Positions 6,737-16,155 are shown, counted from the first letter of the stretch. The stretch is DNA of 17,500 nt from Geobacter sp. (GCA_003857395.1 RPRC01000146.1:1-17500); one strand, 5' to 3'. The notes: generated by a model not told the origin, from the sequence alone. Made by a program: numbers and translations.

Positions 6737-9700
6737 GAATTCTGCGGCTGTCTTTCAAAAATCTGAATTCGCTGGCCGGTGAATGGCAGATCGACTTTAC
6801 CCATCCCGACTATGTTTCAAGTGGCATCTTTGCCATCACCGGGCCGACCGGCGCCGGAAAGACCACCATCCTTGATGCCATCTGCCTGTCACTCTACGGC
6901 CAGACCCCTCGTCTTGCCAAAATAACCCAAAACGATAACGAAATCATCTCGCGGCAAACGGGTGAATGTTTTGCCGAGGTTGAATTTGAAACGGCCAAGG
7001 GGCGTTTTCGCTGCCACTGGAGCCAGCACCGTTCGCGCAAGCGGGCGGACGGGCCGCTGCAGTCGCCAAAACACGAGATAGTTGACGCTGGAAGTGGACA
7101 AATCATTGAATCGAAGCTTACTGCCGTGGCAAAAAAGGTCGAAGAGGTCACCGGCATGGACTTCGAGCGATTCACCCGTTCGATGCTGCTGGCCCAAGGG
7201 GGCTTTGCCGCTTTTCTGCAGGCGACTCCCGATAAGCGGGCACCGATCCTGGAGCAGATTACCGGTACCGCGATCTACAGCCGGATTTCCATCAAAGTCC
7301 ATGAGTGCACAACGGAACAGCGCAAGAAGCTGGAGGCGATGCGGCTGGAGTTGGCCGGGATGCCGCTTCTATCTCCAGAGGACGAGGAAGGATTGCGCTG
7401 CGAGCTGACGGAAAAGCAACGACAGGAGGCGGCGCTCTTCGTTGCTCTCACTGGCATCCGTGATGCTCAGGCATGGAGAGAGCGGATAGCGCTTCTGGAG
7501 GCTGAGACAGCTCACCTGGAAGAGGCCTGGCTTTCCTTTGAAGTGGAAAAGCTGGCGGCGGCACCGGACCTGGAATCCCTTTCACAGGCCGCGCGTGCCG
7601 TGACACTCGAAGGTGACTACGCACATCTCGTCGCCTTGAGAAAGCAACAAGACGATGAGCAGACCGAACTGACGAGTGCCGCGGAGATGCTTCCCACTGC
7701 GCAGCTGAGACTGCAGGCGGCTGTTGATGTGTTGGCACAAGCTGATCTCGAACTCAAAAATGCACAGCTAGAACAGCAGCGAGAAGCGGAGCTTATCCGT
7801 GCAACCCGTGCGCTCGATGTCAAGATTGATGAAGCGAATTTCCAAGTGATGGGGCAACAGGCGGACTGTGAAACAATCAAACGTCAGTGCCTCGACCAGC
7901 AGACTTCTCTTGTACAAAACGGGGAAGAAAGGCAGCTGGTTGGGAGGCTGCTTTGCGAGGTTGATGCCTTTCTGCAGGAGTACCGCGCAGATGCCGGTCT
8001 TGCTGAGGCTTTGACGGGACTTGAACAGCAGATCAAGACGTTGAAGTTGCTGAATCTTCATGCTGCAGAAGGTCGTAAAAAGCTGGAGCAGCAAGGTTCA
8101 CAACGTATCTGCATGGAGCAGGCGCTGCAGCAGGCAGAAAACAGCTGGCAGGGAGCTGTACAGTCAGCGACGGTGGCCGAAAAGCGCTTGGGTTTGCTCT
8201 TGGCAGCTGTCGCTGCCCTCTTGCAGGGCCGTGAACTATCATCCTGGCGTCAAGAGGCCGAACTGTTGGCAGCCAGGCAAATCAGTCTGACAAATCTTAA
8301 AGATGCACTGACGCGCATGGGAGAATCCAGACAAAAACTGGACACGCTGCAGGCAAAACTGGGCACCCTTGAACAGCTGCGTCATGGTTTGGACGGGCAG
8401 GAGAAAAACCTGGCAAGGGAGTGCGGTTTGTACGAGGAGGTGACTCGTCAGCTTCAGGATAAGCTTGTGCTTCTCAATCGGGTGCGTGATCTTGAAGAGG
8501 AACGGTCACTCCTCGTTGATGGCCTGCCCTGTCCTCTCTGCGGTGCCATCGAGCATCCCTATGCCGCCGGCAACGTTCCGCCTCTCGATACCGCGCAGAA
8601 TGAATTGGGAAAGACCCGCAGCGTGTATAAAGAGGTAAACGAACAGCTCTCAAGAGTCAGGATGGAACTGGTTGGGGTTGCCAAAGAGATCGAGCAGGCA
8701 AAACGGGAGCACTTGGAGTGCCGGGACAGGCAAGATTTTGATGAGAGCATTTGTGCCGCCGGATTCACCGAAATCGCAGTTGCTGCCGATCCATCGACGC
8801 GGGACGCTGTTATCATGATCGAGCTGGATTCATGTCATCAGATGCTGAACACGTGCCGTGATGTTATCCGAGAGGCAGAAGGTCTGGACAAGGAGCTGTC
8901 AAAGGCGAAATCATCTTTCGAAACGGCCAAGGACGCACTGAATCAGTATGACAAGGCGCGGCAGGCAGCGGAGCTTGGCTGTCAGGCTGCGGTGAGCACA
9001 CACGAGCGTCTTGCTCTCGAAAGTGAGGCCTTGCAGGACGATCTCGACCAAGCCATTGCCGAAGCGGGACGCGTCTTCGAAGAATATGGCTACAAGGATA
9101 TAACTCCGAACACTGCCGACGGAATATTTGCCTCTTTAACTGCGCGCCGCAATGACTACGTTCAACGACTGCAGGAAAAAGAACGACTGGAAAAGGCACT
9201 TGCAGACCTGGACGGCAAAAAGAGGCAGGTGCAGGCTCTCCTTGCCGCAGCCGAAATAAATCTCTCCAGCCTGGAGCAACGGCTTGCCGGCAGTCTGATG
9301 CAACGGGACAACCTTTCCGGACAGCGGCGGGAATTGTTTGGCGAGCGCAATCCTGACAGCGAAGAAAGACATCTGGCAAATGTCCTTTCCCAAGCTGCGA
9401 CGCGACGTGAAGAAGCGTTGCGGAGTCAGAATATTCTGCAGAATGAGAGTGTCGGGCTGGAACAGCGGATTCAGAAGCTGACCGCAGCCATAACCACCAG
9501 GACGACGCACATTCTTACGCTTGAAGCTTCTCTGCAGCTGCGTTTGAATGATGCGGGCTTTGCTGATGAGGCAGCCTTTGTGCAGGCGCGGTTGCCGCAA
9601 ACCCGTTTTGATGAACTCACTCGTCTGGCCAGCACCCTGCAGCATAATGAAGTGGAGATACAATCCCGCCGTCGGGACCGAGCGACTGCCCTGCAACAGG

Positions 9701-10407
9701 AACTGGCTAAAAAGCTGTCAGAAAAGACCCTCGAACAACTCAGGGGAGAAAACTCGACCACTTCCGCGCAGGTAAATGATCTGCAGAAGGCGTTAGGGGC
9801 TATCGAACAGAAGCTTCAGCAGCATGCCGAACTGCAGCAACGTCAACGGGATCGGTTGCAGGCCATGGAAGTGCAGAAAAAGGAGTGTGCCCGCTGGGAG
9901 CAACTGCATGCGCTGATTGGTTCCAGCGATGGCAAGAAATTCCGCAATTTTGCCCAAGGGCTTACCTTTGAGCTGATGATTGCCCACGCTAATTGCCAGC
10001 TGCGGAAGATGAGTGACCGCTACCTGCTGGTACGTGATGGCAGCGAACCGCTCGAACTGAATGTCATCGACAACTACCAGGCCGGCGAGGTTCGCTCAAC
10101 CAGGAATCTCTCCGGTGGCGAAAGTTTCATTGCCAGCCTTGCACTGTCCCTCGGTCTCTCCGGCATGGCCAGCCGCAATGTGCGGGTCGATTCGTTGTTT
10201 CTTGACGAAGGCTTCGGCACCCTTGACGAAGATGCCCTGGAAACCGCCCTGGAAACCCTTTCTGGCCTACAGCAGGAGGGCAAGCTTATCGGCATCATCT
10301 CCCATGTTCCAGCCCTGAAAGAACGCATCGGTAGCCAGATCCAGGTTGAGGCCGGCAGTGTCGGGCGCAGCAGTCTCAGTGGCCCGGGATGTCGAAGAAT
10401 TTCTTGA
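6733..10407 (+). CDS. sbcC: DNA repair ATPase subunit SbcC (Rad50-like)
   Basis: The SMC-like ATPase partner of SbcD. The 1224 residues fold back as ATPase half, long coiled coil, zinc hook, coiled coil, ATPase half. Walker A is GPTGAGKTT at residues 37-45, the Q-loop glutamine is Gln155 (LAQGGF), and the zinc hook CPLC is Cys600-Cys603, almost exactly at the midpoint. The ABC signature LSGGES is at 1126-1131 and Walker B LFLDEGFG at about 1155-1162. Gln- and Glu-rich coiled coil fills roughly 190-590 and 610-1060. The ATPase opens the DNA path to the SbcD active site, and hook zinc joins two dimers. The protein ends in GRSSLSGPGC plus four residues, a typical tail. The start overlaps the sbcD stop by four bases. 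All key motifs are intact. Confidence 0.96.
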   Translation: MRILRLSFKNLNSLAGEWQIDFTHPDYVSSGIFAITGPTGAGKTTILDAICLSLYGQTPRLAKITQNDNEIISRQTGECFAEVEFETAKGRFRCHWSQHRSRKRADGPLQSPKHEIVDAGSGQIIESKLTAVAKKVEEVTGMDFERFTRSMLLAQGGFAAFLQATPDKRAPILEQITGTAIYSRISIKVHECTTEQRKKLEAMRLELAGMPLLSPEDEEGLRCELTEKQRQEAALFVALTGIRDAQAWRERIALLEAETAHLEEAWLSFEVEKLAAAPDLESLSQAARAVTLEGDYAHLVALRKQQDDEQTELTSAAEMLPTAQLRLQAAVDVLAQADLELKNAQLEQQREAELIRATRALDVKIDEANFQVMGQQADCETIKRQCLDQQTSLVQNGEERQLVGRLLCEVDAFLQEYRADAGLAEALTGLEQQIKTLKLLNLHAAEGRKKLEQQGSQRICMEQALQQAENSWQGAVQSATVAEKRLGLLLAAVAALLQGRELSSWRQEAELLAARQISLTNLKDALTRMGESRQKLDTLQAKLGTLEQLRHGLDGQEKNLARECGLYEEVTRQLQDKLVLLNRVRDLEEERSLLVDGLPCPLCGAIEHPYAAGNVPPLDTAQNELGKTRSVYKEVNEQLSRVRMELVGVAKEIEQAKREHLECRDRQDFDESICAAGFTEIAVAADPSTRDAVIMIELDSCHQMLNTCRDVIREAEGLDKELSKAKSSFETAKDALNQYDKARQAAELGCQAAVSTHERLALESEALQDDLDQAIAEAGRVFEEYGYKDITPNTADGIFASLTARRNDYVQRLQEKERLEKALADLDGKKRQVQALLAAAEINLSSLEQRLAGSLMQRDNLSGQRRELFGERNPDSEERHLANVLSQAATRREEALRSQNILQNESVGLEQRIQKLTAAITTRTTHILTLEASLQLRLNDAGFADEAAFVQARLPQTRFDELTRLASTLQHNEVEIQSRRRDRATALQQELAKKLSEKTLEQLRGENSTTSAQVNDLQKALGAIEQKLQQHAELQQRQRDRLQAMEVQKKECARWEQLHALIGSSDGKKFRNFAQGLTFELMIAHANCQLRKMSDRYLLVRDGSEPLELNVIDNYQAGEVRSTRNLSGGESFIASLALSLGLSGMASRNVRVDSLFLDEGFGTLDEDALETALETLSGLQQEGKLIGIISHVPALKERIGSQIQVEAGSVGRSSLSGPGCRRIS

Positions 10408-10581
10408 AGAGGAGAACCAATCGGTCAGAATTCGGCACCTGACCCGGTCCGTTGACAATGAAAAATTTCTCCATCGCTTTCGGATGCTGTGGTAAACTTA
10501 CCCGGGCCTTTTCGGTTGCCGAATTGTGCCCATGTACCGTTACACTGTAAGCGTCTCCAGTCCTGACACAGGAACCGATCT

Positions 10582-11256
10582 ATGAAGTATTACCCCATCA
10601 ATATCGACATTCGCGGCAAAAACACCATTATTGTTGGCGGTGGTGCGGTTGCTGAGCGTAAGTGCCGGACACTCCTTGAGGCGGGCGCTGCGGTGACTGT
10701 TATTGCCCCCCGTCTTTCCCGCGGGCTTCGGAGCCTTCTGGAAAAGGGGAGTATCAGCCATTGTGCCCGTGATTATCGTCGTGGCGATCTTGCCGGAGCC
10801 TTTCTGGTCTTTGCCGCCACCGGAAACCGCACTATCAGCGCGGCAGTGGCCGAAGAGGCCTCGGATTGGCGGATCCTGGCGAATATTGCCGATATGCCGG
10901 AGCGGAGCGATTTTACCACCCCGGCAACCGTGGCCCGAGGCGAACTGCTGTTAACCGTTTCCACCGGGGGCAAATGCCCGGTGCTGGCAAGGGAAGTCCG
11001 GGAAGAGCTGACCGCCCGCTACGGCGATGAATATGGTGAGGTGCTGCGGATACTGGGGGCGGTTCGAGAGAAACTGTTAGCGTCAAAAAAGGGTTGCCAT
11101 GCGGTGAAAGAAATCCTGCACTCTCTTATTTCCCATAACCTGCCGGGCATGTTGCGCGGCGACTCTCCAGAGTCCGTTGACCGCCTGCTTCGGGAGATTG
11201 CCGGTCCGGGATTCAGCCTCAACGAACTGGGTCTGGAGAAGAGGAAGGCCGAATGA
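10582..11256 (+). CDS. sirC: Precorrin-2 dehydrogenase (SirC/Met8-type, CysG N-terminal half)
   Basis: NAD-dependent enzyme that oxidises precorrin-2 to sirohydrochlorin on the way to sirohaem, and possibly cobalamin or haem d1. The 224-residue length matches the stand-alone dehydrogenase without the methyltransferase half of CysG, which here is supplied by the downstream CobA-HemD fusion. A Rossmann glycine motif lies at 19-27 (GGGAVAERK). Asp104 in NIADMPERSDF matches the conserved catalytic aspartate of CysG/Met8, and VSTGGKCPVLAREVREEL (about 126-143) is the next conserved block. Whether this protein also inserts iron, as Met8 and CysG can, is not clear. AGGAA lies seven bases before the ATG. 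The stop overlaps the next start (ATGA). It appears to be the first gene of the haem operon. Confidence 0.9.
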   Translation: MKYYPINIDIRGKNTIIVGGGAVAERKCRTLLEAGAAVTVIAPRLSRGLRSLLEKGSISHCARDYRRGDLAGAFLVFAATGNRTISAAVAEEASDWRILANIADMPERSDFTTPATVARGELLLTVSTGGKCPVLAREVREELTARYGDEYGEVLRILGAVREKLLASKKGCHAVKEILHSLISHNLPGMLRGDSPESVDRLLREIAGPGFSLNELGLEKRKAE

Positions 11257-12068
11257 GCGTATATTTTTATATAACGGTTCTGGTGCTGTACGGAGCGGCG
11301 ACTCTCCTGTACCTTCTGTACATCGTCCTGCCTCACGATACCGTTGGCCGCATTTCCCGCTGGGTACTGGCGACAGGTTTTGTCTGCCATTGCACATTCA
11401 CCTTTTTTCGCTATCTGGAAGCGGGACATACACCCATAACCAATCTCCATGAGTCTCTTTCGTTTTTCAGCCTGACCATTGTCGCGGTTTTTCTCGGATT
11501 TCAGCACCGCTACCGAGCTGTCATTCTCGGTTCCTTTGTAACCCCACTGGCACTGCTTGTCATGCTGGTTTCGGCGATATTCCCCTCGGTAATCGTCCCG
11601 CTCAATCCTGCGCTGAAAAGCGGCTGGCTCGGTTTTCATACCATTACCGCCTTTGCCGGGTATGCCGCTTTTGCCATCGCTTTCTGCGCGGGGATCATGT
11701 ACCTGCTCCAGGAGCATTTTCTGAAAAACAAGAAGCTTGGTGCCCTGTACCATCGGCTTCCCTCTTTAGAAGTTCTTGACGACATTAACTACCGCTGTCT
11801 GACCATTGGTTTTCCACTGCTGACGCTTGCCATCATCTCCGGGGCCATCTGGGCGGAATCCGCCTGGGGGGCTTACTGGAGTTGGGACCCAAAGGAAACC
11901 TGGTCACTGATCACCTGGTTCGTCTATGCTGCGCTCCTCCATGGCAGGTTGACAACTGGTTGGCGGGGGAGCAGGGCCGCCATTTTGGCAATTGTCGGAT
12001 TTTGCGTTCTTCTTTTTACTTTCCTCGGTGTAAATCTGCTGTTGCCGGGGCTCCATAGCTACAGGTAA
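11253..12068 (+). CDS. CcsA/ResC or HemX-like haem-handling membrane protein
   Basis: A polytopic inner-membrane protein of 271 residues with about eight hydrophobic segments. It carries the tryptophan-rich haem-binding WWD motif: Trp200, Trp205, Trp209, Trp211-Asp212-Pro213 and Trp217 ([13 protein letters not shown]). The end, [14 protein letters not shown], is the standard tail of the Cytochrom_C_asm family. Two readings fit: CcsA/ResC, the haem exporter-synthase of the system II cytochrome c pathway, or HemX, a smaller relative known in Bacillus to affect HemA levels. The place beside hemA, and the absence here of a ResB partner, favour a HemX-like regulatory role; the intact WWD motif favours cytochrome c assembly. 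Geobacter-type organisms make many c-type cytochromes, so both are plausible. It overlaps the previous gene by four bases. Confidence 0.85.
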   Translation: MSVYFYITVLVLYGAATLLYLLYIVLPHDTVGRISRWVLATGFVCHCTFTFFRYLEAGHTPITNLHESLSFFSLTIVAVFLGFQHRYRAVILGSFVTPLALLVMLVSAIFPSVIVPLNPALKSGWLGFHTITAFAGYAAFAIAFCAGIMYLLQEHFLKNKKLGALYHRLPSLEVLDDINYRCLTIGFPLLTLAIISGAIWAESAWGAYWSWDPKETWSLITWFVYAALLHGRLTTGWRGSRAAILAIVGFCVLLFTFLGVNLLLPGLHSYR

Positions 12069-12078
12069 TTCCGAAACA

Positions 12079-13404
12079 ATGAACATTATCGTTGTGGGTC
12101 TTTCCCATCACTCAGCTCCCATAGAACTCAGGGAAAAGTTGGCATTTAATGCCAACAGGATTGAAGAGCCGCTCCGCGAGCTGGTTTCGCTTCCCGATAT
12201 AGCGGAAGGTCTCATCGTGTCTACCTGCAACAGGGTCGAGGTGTACGCCGTTACCCGCGACATAGCCGCCGGGATTGCCCAGGTTAAACGCTTTCTGGCC
12301 GCCTTTCATTCCCTGCCCTTTGATGTTGTTGAGCCCCACCTCTACGGCTACCATGGAGAAAATGCCATCCGTCATGTCTTCCGTGTCGCGTCCAGCCTTG
12401 ATTCGCTGGTCGTGGGCGAGGCCCAGATCCTCGGGCAGGTCAAGGCGGCCTATGGCTATGCCGCGGAATACAAATCTTCAGGCCTGATACTTAACCGCTT
12501 CCTCCATAAGGCCTTTTCCGTAGCCAAACGGATACGGACCGAAACCGGTATTGCGTCTTCCGCGGTTTCCGTCGCTTTTGCCGCTGTCGAGCTGGCGAAA
12601 AAAATCTTCGGTAGTCTCTCTGACAAGACGGTGCTTCTCATCGGGGCGGGTGAGATGGGCGAACTGGCGGCGAAACACTTCGTTTCCGCTGGCGTCGGCG
12701 ACGTTCTGGTGGCAAACAGGACTTTTGAGCGGGGTGAACGCCTTGCCGGGGAATTCGGCGGTCGGGCGGTGCCTTTCGATGATCTTTTTGACCACCTGCA
12801 CAAGGCCGATATCGTGCTTTCCTCGACCGGGGCGTCCCATTTTATCCTCGTGCCGAAGAAGGTGGCCGAGGTTATCCGACGCCGCAAGCTGCGACCAATG
12901 TTTTTCATCGATATCGCCGTGCCGAGGGATATCGATCCGGAAGTGAACAGCCTGGAGAATGTCTACCTCTATAATACCGATGACTTGCAGGGGGTTGTGG
13001 AGAACAATCTGGAGCAGCGCCGGCGAGAGGCGGAAAAGGCCGAGGAGATTGTCGATGGTGAAATCGGGCAGTTTCTGGCCTGGCTCTCTTCCCTTGAGGT
13101 CGTTCCGACGATCATCGCACTTCGCAGTCATTTTGAGGGGATCCGTCGGGCTGAGCTGGCAAAAACTCTCGCATCCTGGAAGGATCTGACGCCGGAAGAG
13201 GAGAAAAGACTGGAGGCACTTACCTCAGCGATCGTCAACAAGCTGCTCCATGTCCCGACAAACGTCCTGAAACAGACCGGCCAGGGGAATCGAACCGATC
13301 TGTATCTCGATGCCCTGCGAAACCTTTTTGCGCTCTCCACCGAACCGGTCGCTGGGCAGGATGATCCTCCCCAGGACGAGGATGAGGGCTGGAAAAGCGA
13401 GTAG
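12079..13404 (+). CDS. hemA: Glutamyl-tRNA reductase HemA
   Basis: First committed step of C5-pathway tetrapyrrole synthesis: reduces Glu-tRNA(Glu) with NADPH to glutamate-1-semialdehyde, which HemL (not in this window) turns into ALA. The 441 residues hold the catalytic Cys50 in VSTCNR and His99 in [16 protein letters not shown], both at the positions known from E. coli HemA. The NADPH-binding glycine motif is GAGEMG (189-194), and the C-terminal helical dimer domain (about 310 on) begins after a [12 protein letters not shown] stretch. Start spacing to the previous stop is 10 bases; AGGTAA lies about 12 bases upstream. The tail after about 420 is acidic ([11 protein letters not shown]) and probably flexible. 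HemA is the usual control point of this pathway. Its N-terminus lacks the extra lysines that destabilise enteric HemA. Confidence 0.97.
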   Translation: MNIIVVGLSHHSAPIELREKLAFNANRIEEPLRELVSLPDIAEGLIVSTCNRVEVYAVTRDIAAGIAQVKRFLAAFHSLPFDVVEPHLYGYHGENAIRHVFRVASSLDSLVVGEAQILGQVKAAYGYAAEYKSSGLILNRFLHKAFSVAKRIRTETGIASSAVSVAFAAVELAKKIFGSLSDKTVLLIGAGEMGELAAKHFVSAGVGDVLVANRTFERGERLAGEFGGRAVPFDDLFDHLHKADIVLSSTGASHFILVPKKVAEVIRRRKLRPMFFIDIAVPRDIDPEVNSLENVYLYNTDDLQGVVENNLEQRRREAEKAEEIVDGEIGQFLAWLSSLEVVPTIIALRSHFEGIRRAELAKTLASWKDLTPEEEKRLEALTSAIVNKLLHVPTNVLKQTGQGNRTDLYLDALRNLFALSTEPVAGQDDPPQDEDEGWKSE

Positions 13405-13517
13405 GACAGAGGCATGACAGGGAGTAGTTTTCCGGCAGAGCTTTTATTTGCGTCTTCTTGATAGCTGCGATCTGAAACAAAGAACCTACAATTCTTGCAA
13501 TGGAGAACGTATCAGCG

Positions 13518-14471
13518 ATGTCGAAATTACTGAAAATAGGAACTCGGAGCAGCCCGCTGGCTCTCTGGCAGGCAGAATGGGTGAGTGCCCGGATTCGGGA
13601 GCGGTATCCGGATATCGAAGTTACCCTGGTGAAAATCAAGACCACCGGCGATATGATTCTGAATGTGCCCTTGGCACAGGTGGGTGGCAAGGGCCTCTTT
13701 GTCAAAGAGATCGAGGAGGCGATGCTCAGGGGGGAGGTGGATATTGCGGTCCACAGCATGAAGGACGTCCCGACTGTGTTTCCGCCGGGACTCGGCCTAA
13801 CCTGCATTTCCAAGAGAGAGGATCCGAGGGATGCGCTTGTTTCCCGGGGGCTTTCATTCGCCGAGCTGCCGCACGGTGCGCGGGTCGGAACCAGCGCTCT
13901 TCGTCGTCAGGCCCAGCTTCTGGCTCACCGGCCCGATCTGGAAATGGTGGTGATCCGCGGGAATGTACAGACCCGCCTCGCTAAATTGGAGGCTGAGGGA
14001 CTGGACGCAGTGATCCTTGCGGCGGCCGGATTGAAGCGACTTGGTTTTTCCGACAAGGTGACAGAATACCTGCCGGTGGAGCTGTCACTGCCTGCCATCG
14101 GCCAAGGGGCGTTGGGCATCGAGTGCCGTCTCGACGATCAGGAACTCGTGAATCTTATTTCTTTCCTCAATGATCTGGAAACACAACGGGCTGTCGGAGC
14201 CGAGCGGGCTTTCCTCCTGCGCTGCGAGGGTGGCTGCCAGGTTCCCATTGCCGCCTTTGCTGAAACGGAGGGGGATCAGTTGCGACTCACCGGGTTCATT
14301 TCCTCGGTAGATGGAACCCGGTCGGTGCGTGGAAACATCAGCGGCCCGGCAGAATCTTTTCTTTCGCTGGGAACGGAACTTGCCGACCGATTGCTTGCAG
14401 ATGGTGGTCGAGAGATTCTGAGCGAAGTGTACCAGAGAGAGCTTGGCGGTGAGCAGGAGATACCGGTGTAG
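13518..14471 (+). CDS. hemC: Hydroxymethylbilane synthase (porphobilinogen deaminase) HemC
   Basis: Polymerises four porphobilinogens into hydroxymethylbilane, using a dipyrromethane cofactor bound to a cysteine. From the ATG at 13518 the protein has 317 residues; an ATG at 13500 in the same frame would add six. I prefer 13518 because GGAG at 13502-13505 can then serve as its ribosome site (a long 12-base gap), while the upstream ATG has none. Conserved features: KIGTRSSPLALWQAEWV at the start, Asp83 in HSMKDVPT (the catalytic Asp84 of E. coli), VGTSALRRQAQL, and Cys240 in EGGCQVPI, the cofactor-linked residue. It lies 113 bases after hemA and is followed by a palindrome before cobA-hemD. Confidence 0.96.
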   Translation: MSKLLKIGTRSSPLALWQAEWVSARIRERYPDIEVTLVKIKTTGDMILNVPLAQVGGKGLFVKEIEEAMLRGEVDIAVHSMKDVPTVFPPGLGLTCISKREDPRDALVSRGLSFAELPHGARVGTSALRRQAQLLAHRPDLEMVVIRGNVQTRLAKLEAEGLDAVILAAAGLKRLGFSDKVTEYLPVELSLPAIGQGALGIECRLDDQELVNLISFLNDLETQRAVGAERAFLLRCEGGCQVPIAAFAETEGDQLRLTGFISSVDGTRSVRGNISGPAESFLSLGTELADRLLADGGREILSEVYQRELGGEQEIPV

Positions 14472-14483
14472 GCGTTTGATGCT

Positions 14484-14544
14484 GTGAGTGTGAAGCAAGA
14501 CGTGGAAATGCTTTGCGTTCTGACTCTTCACGCCTCACGTTTTT
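14484..14544 (+). terminator. Long hairpin with T-run after hemC (attenuator or repeat element)
   Basis: GTGAGTGTGAAG (14484-14495) pairs with CTTCACGCCTCAC (14526-14538) with a one-base bulge. An inner arm, CAAGACG with CGTTCTG (14516-14522), extends it. The 3' arm is followed by GTTTTTC, so the structure looks like a rho-independent terminator. It lies in the 108-base gap inside a run of same-strand haem genes, so it could end part of the transcripts or be a processing or repeat element. The TCACGCC pattern in the right arm resembles heptamer-based intergenic repeats. Confidence 0.5.
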
Positions 14545-14579
14545 CTTATTTATAACGAATTAAGAATGGTTTGCGAAAT

Positions 14580-16118
14580 ATGACCCTGAAATCTGAAAAA
14601 AACGGCTATGTCTATCTGATCGGTGCCGGTCCCGGTGATCCGGGACTGATCACCCTGAAGGGGCGGGAATGTATTGGCAGGGCTGATGTCATCCTCTACG
14701 ATTATCTGGCACACAAGGAGCTGCTGTCATTTGCGCGCCCTGATGCCGAGCTGATCTATGCCGGCAAGGTTGGCGGGGCCCATAATCGTGAACAGTGGCA
14801 GATCAACGAGATGCTGGTGGAGAAGGCGCAACAGGGCCTGGTGGTGGCGCGTCTCAAGGGAGGCGACCCGTTCATCTTCGGCCGCGGTGGCGAAGAATGC
14901 GAGGCGCTGGTGACGGCGGGCATCCCATTTGAAGTCGTTCCGGGAGTCACCGCGGCGGTGGGTGCGGCGGCTTATGCCGGTATCCCTCTGACACACCGTG
15001 ATTTTACCACCTCAGTGTCCTTTGTTACCGGCCACGAGAGCAGCAGCAAGGAGGTGTCGGGGATTGACTGGGGGCAGCTCTCTCTCGGCAATGGTACACT
15101 GGTCTTCTATATGGGGATGAAAAACCTTCCCCAGATTGCGGCTAACCTCATTGTCCACGGCAGGTCCTCACAGACCCCGGTGGCGCTAGTCCGCTGGGGT
15201 ACGCGCCCGGAGCAGGATGTCCTGACCGGTACCCTGGCTGATATTGCCGACAAGGCTCACAAGGAAGGATTCAAGGCCCCGGCCGTTATCATCGTCGGCG
15301 AGGTGGTGCGCCTGCGGGACAAGCTGCGCTGGTTCGATACCCGGCCCCTGTTTGGCAAGAGAATTCTCGTTACCCGGGCAACCGATCAGGCGGGAGTCTT
15401 TTCCCGTCTCCTCGGGGGGTATGGCGCCCAAGTTCTGGAATGTCCGACCATTGTCGTGACCCCACCGGAAAGCTTCGAGGATTTGGACCAGGCGCTGCGT
15501 GCACTCGAAGGCTACGATTGGCTGATTTTTACCTCGGCGAATGGCGTGCAGTTCTTTTTCAAGCGCCTGGCTGAATTGGGGCTCGACAGTCGGGCACTGG
15601 GCTCATGCCGGGTCGCTGCCGTCGGTTCGAAGACAGGCGAGTCGCTTGCCGGCCACGGAATCAGGGCTGACCTGCTTCCCTCCAGCTATCATGCGGAAGG
15701 GGTTGTCGCAAAGTTTGCCGAAAAGGATGTGGCCGGCCAAAAGGCCCTCTATCCGAAAGCCGACCGGGTTCGCGATGTTATTCTCAAAGGTCTTGCCGGA
15801 CTGGGCATGGAGGTTGTGGCTCCTGTTGCCTATCGAACTGCCCTGCCGGATTCCTTCTCTGCGGAGACCCTCGCTGCCTTGGAAGATCGGCGGATCGATT
15901 GCATAACGTTCACCTCTTCTTCAACGGTCACCAATCTTGCAACGCTGCTGGGAGAAAACCGGCTCATTCACCTCCTGCAAGGGGTTGCGGTCGCGTCCAT
16001 CGGTCCCATCACGTCCGCCACCTGCCGCGAATTGGGGCTCCGGGTCGATATGGAACCGGAAAAATCAACGGTTGAAGCGCTGGCGGAAGAAATCGTAGCA
16101 TATTATTCCGCACGCTGA
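14580..16118 (+). CDS. cobA-hemD: Fused uroporphyrinogen-III C-methyltransferase / uroporphyrinogen-III synthase (CobA-HemD)
   Basis: A 512-residue fusion of two successive enzymes. Residues about 10-245 are SUMT/CobA: YLIGAGPGDPGLITLKG, VILYDYL, RLKGGDPFIFGRGGEE, VVPGVTAAVGAAAYAGIPLTHR and FYMGM, the SAM and substrate sites. It adds two methyls to uroporphyrinogen III to give precorrin-2. Residues about 255-512 are HemD: KRILVTRATDQ, DWLIFTSANGV, VAAVGSKT, CITFTSSSTV and VASIGPITS. It closes hydroxymethylbilane to uroporphyrinogen III. Such fusions are known in several anaerobic bacteria including Geobacter. The frame also opens with TTG at 14571, but the ATG at 14580 is the usual start; the ribosome site is weak in either case. 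With the upstream dehydrogenase it supplies sirohydrochlorin; uroporphyrinogen III for haem must leave the fusion or come before methylation. Confidence 0.95.
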   Translation: MTLKSEKNGYVYLIGAGPGDPGLITLKGRECIGRADVILYDYLAHKELLSFARPDAELIYAGKVGGAHNREQWQINEMLVEKAQQGLVVARLKGGDPFIFGRGGEECEALVTAGIPFEVVPGVTAAVGAAAYAGIPLTHRDFTTSVSFVTGHESSSKEVSGIDWGQLSLGNGTLVFYMGMKNLPQIAANLIVHGRSSQTPVALVRWGTRPEQDVLTGTLADIADKAHKEGFKAPAVIIVGEVVRLRDKLRWFDTRPLFGKRILVTRATDQAGVFSRLLGGYGAQVLECPTIVVTPPESFEDLDQALRALEGYDWLIFTSANGVQFFFKRLAELGLDSRALGSCRVAAVGSKTGESLAGHGIRADLLPSSYHAEGVVAKFAEKDVAGQKALYPKADRVRDVILKGLAGLGMEVVAPVAYRTALPDSFSAETLAALEDRRIDCITFTSSSTVTNLATLLGENRLIHLLQGVAVASIGPITSATCRELGLRVDMEPEKSTVEALAEEIVAYYSAR

Positions 16119-16144
16119 AATTTCAGGCTGGAACTATCCTGTTT

Positions 16145-16151
16145 GGGAGGG
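16145..16151 (+). promoter_or_regulatory. Ribosome binding site of the lipoprotein gene
   Basis: GGGAGGG, four bases before the ATG at 16156. It supports this start and suggests good translation of the small lipoprotein. Confidence 0.7.
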
Positions 16152-16155
16152 TTTT

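Noticed and set aside
8521..8544. CPLC motif in the large sbcC protein as a separate zinc-finger gene
   Set aside because: It is the standard Rad50/SbcC zinc hook at the middle of one continuous frame.
10452..10498. TTGACA and TAAACT as a haem operon promoter
   Set aside because: The two boxes are about 35 bases apart, and no good -10 lies 16-18 bases after TTGACA; another pair (TTGCCG, TACACT) has a 19-base spacer. No promoter call is made.
10429..10525. 9-base inverted repeat AATTCGGCA / TGCCGAATT before the haem operon
   Set aside because: Arms are 79 bases apart and a 9-base match is easily expected by chance; no other support for an operator or attenuator.
11019..13131. Minus-strand open frames of 217 and 244 codons opposite the haem genes
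   Set aside because: They overlap confidently assigned sirC, ccsA-like and hemA frames, with no known domain or ribosome site.
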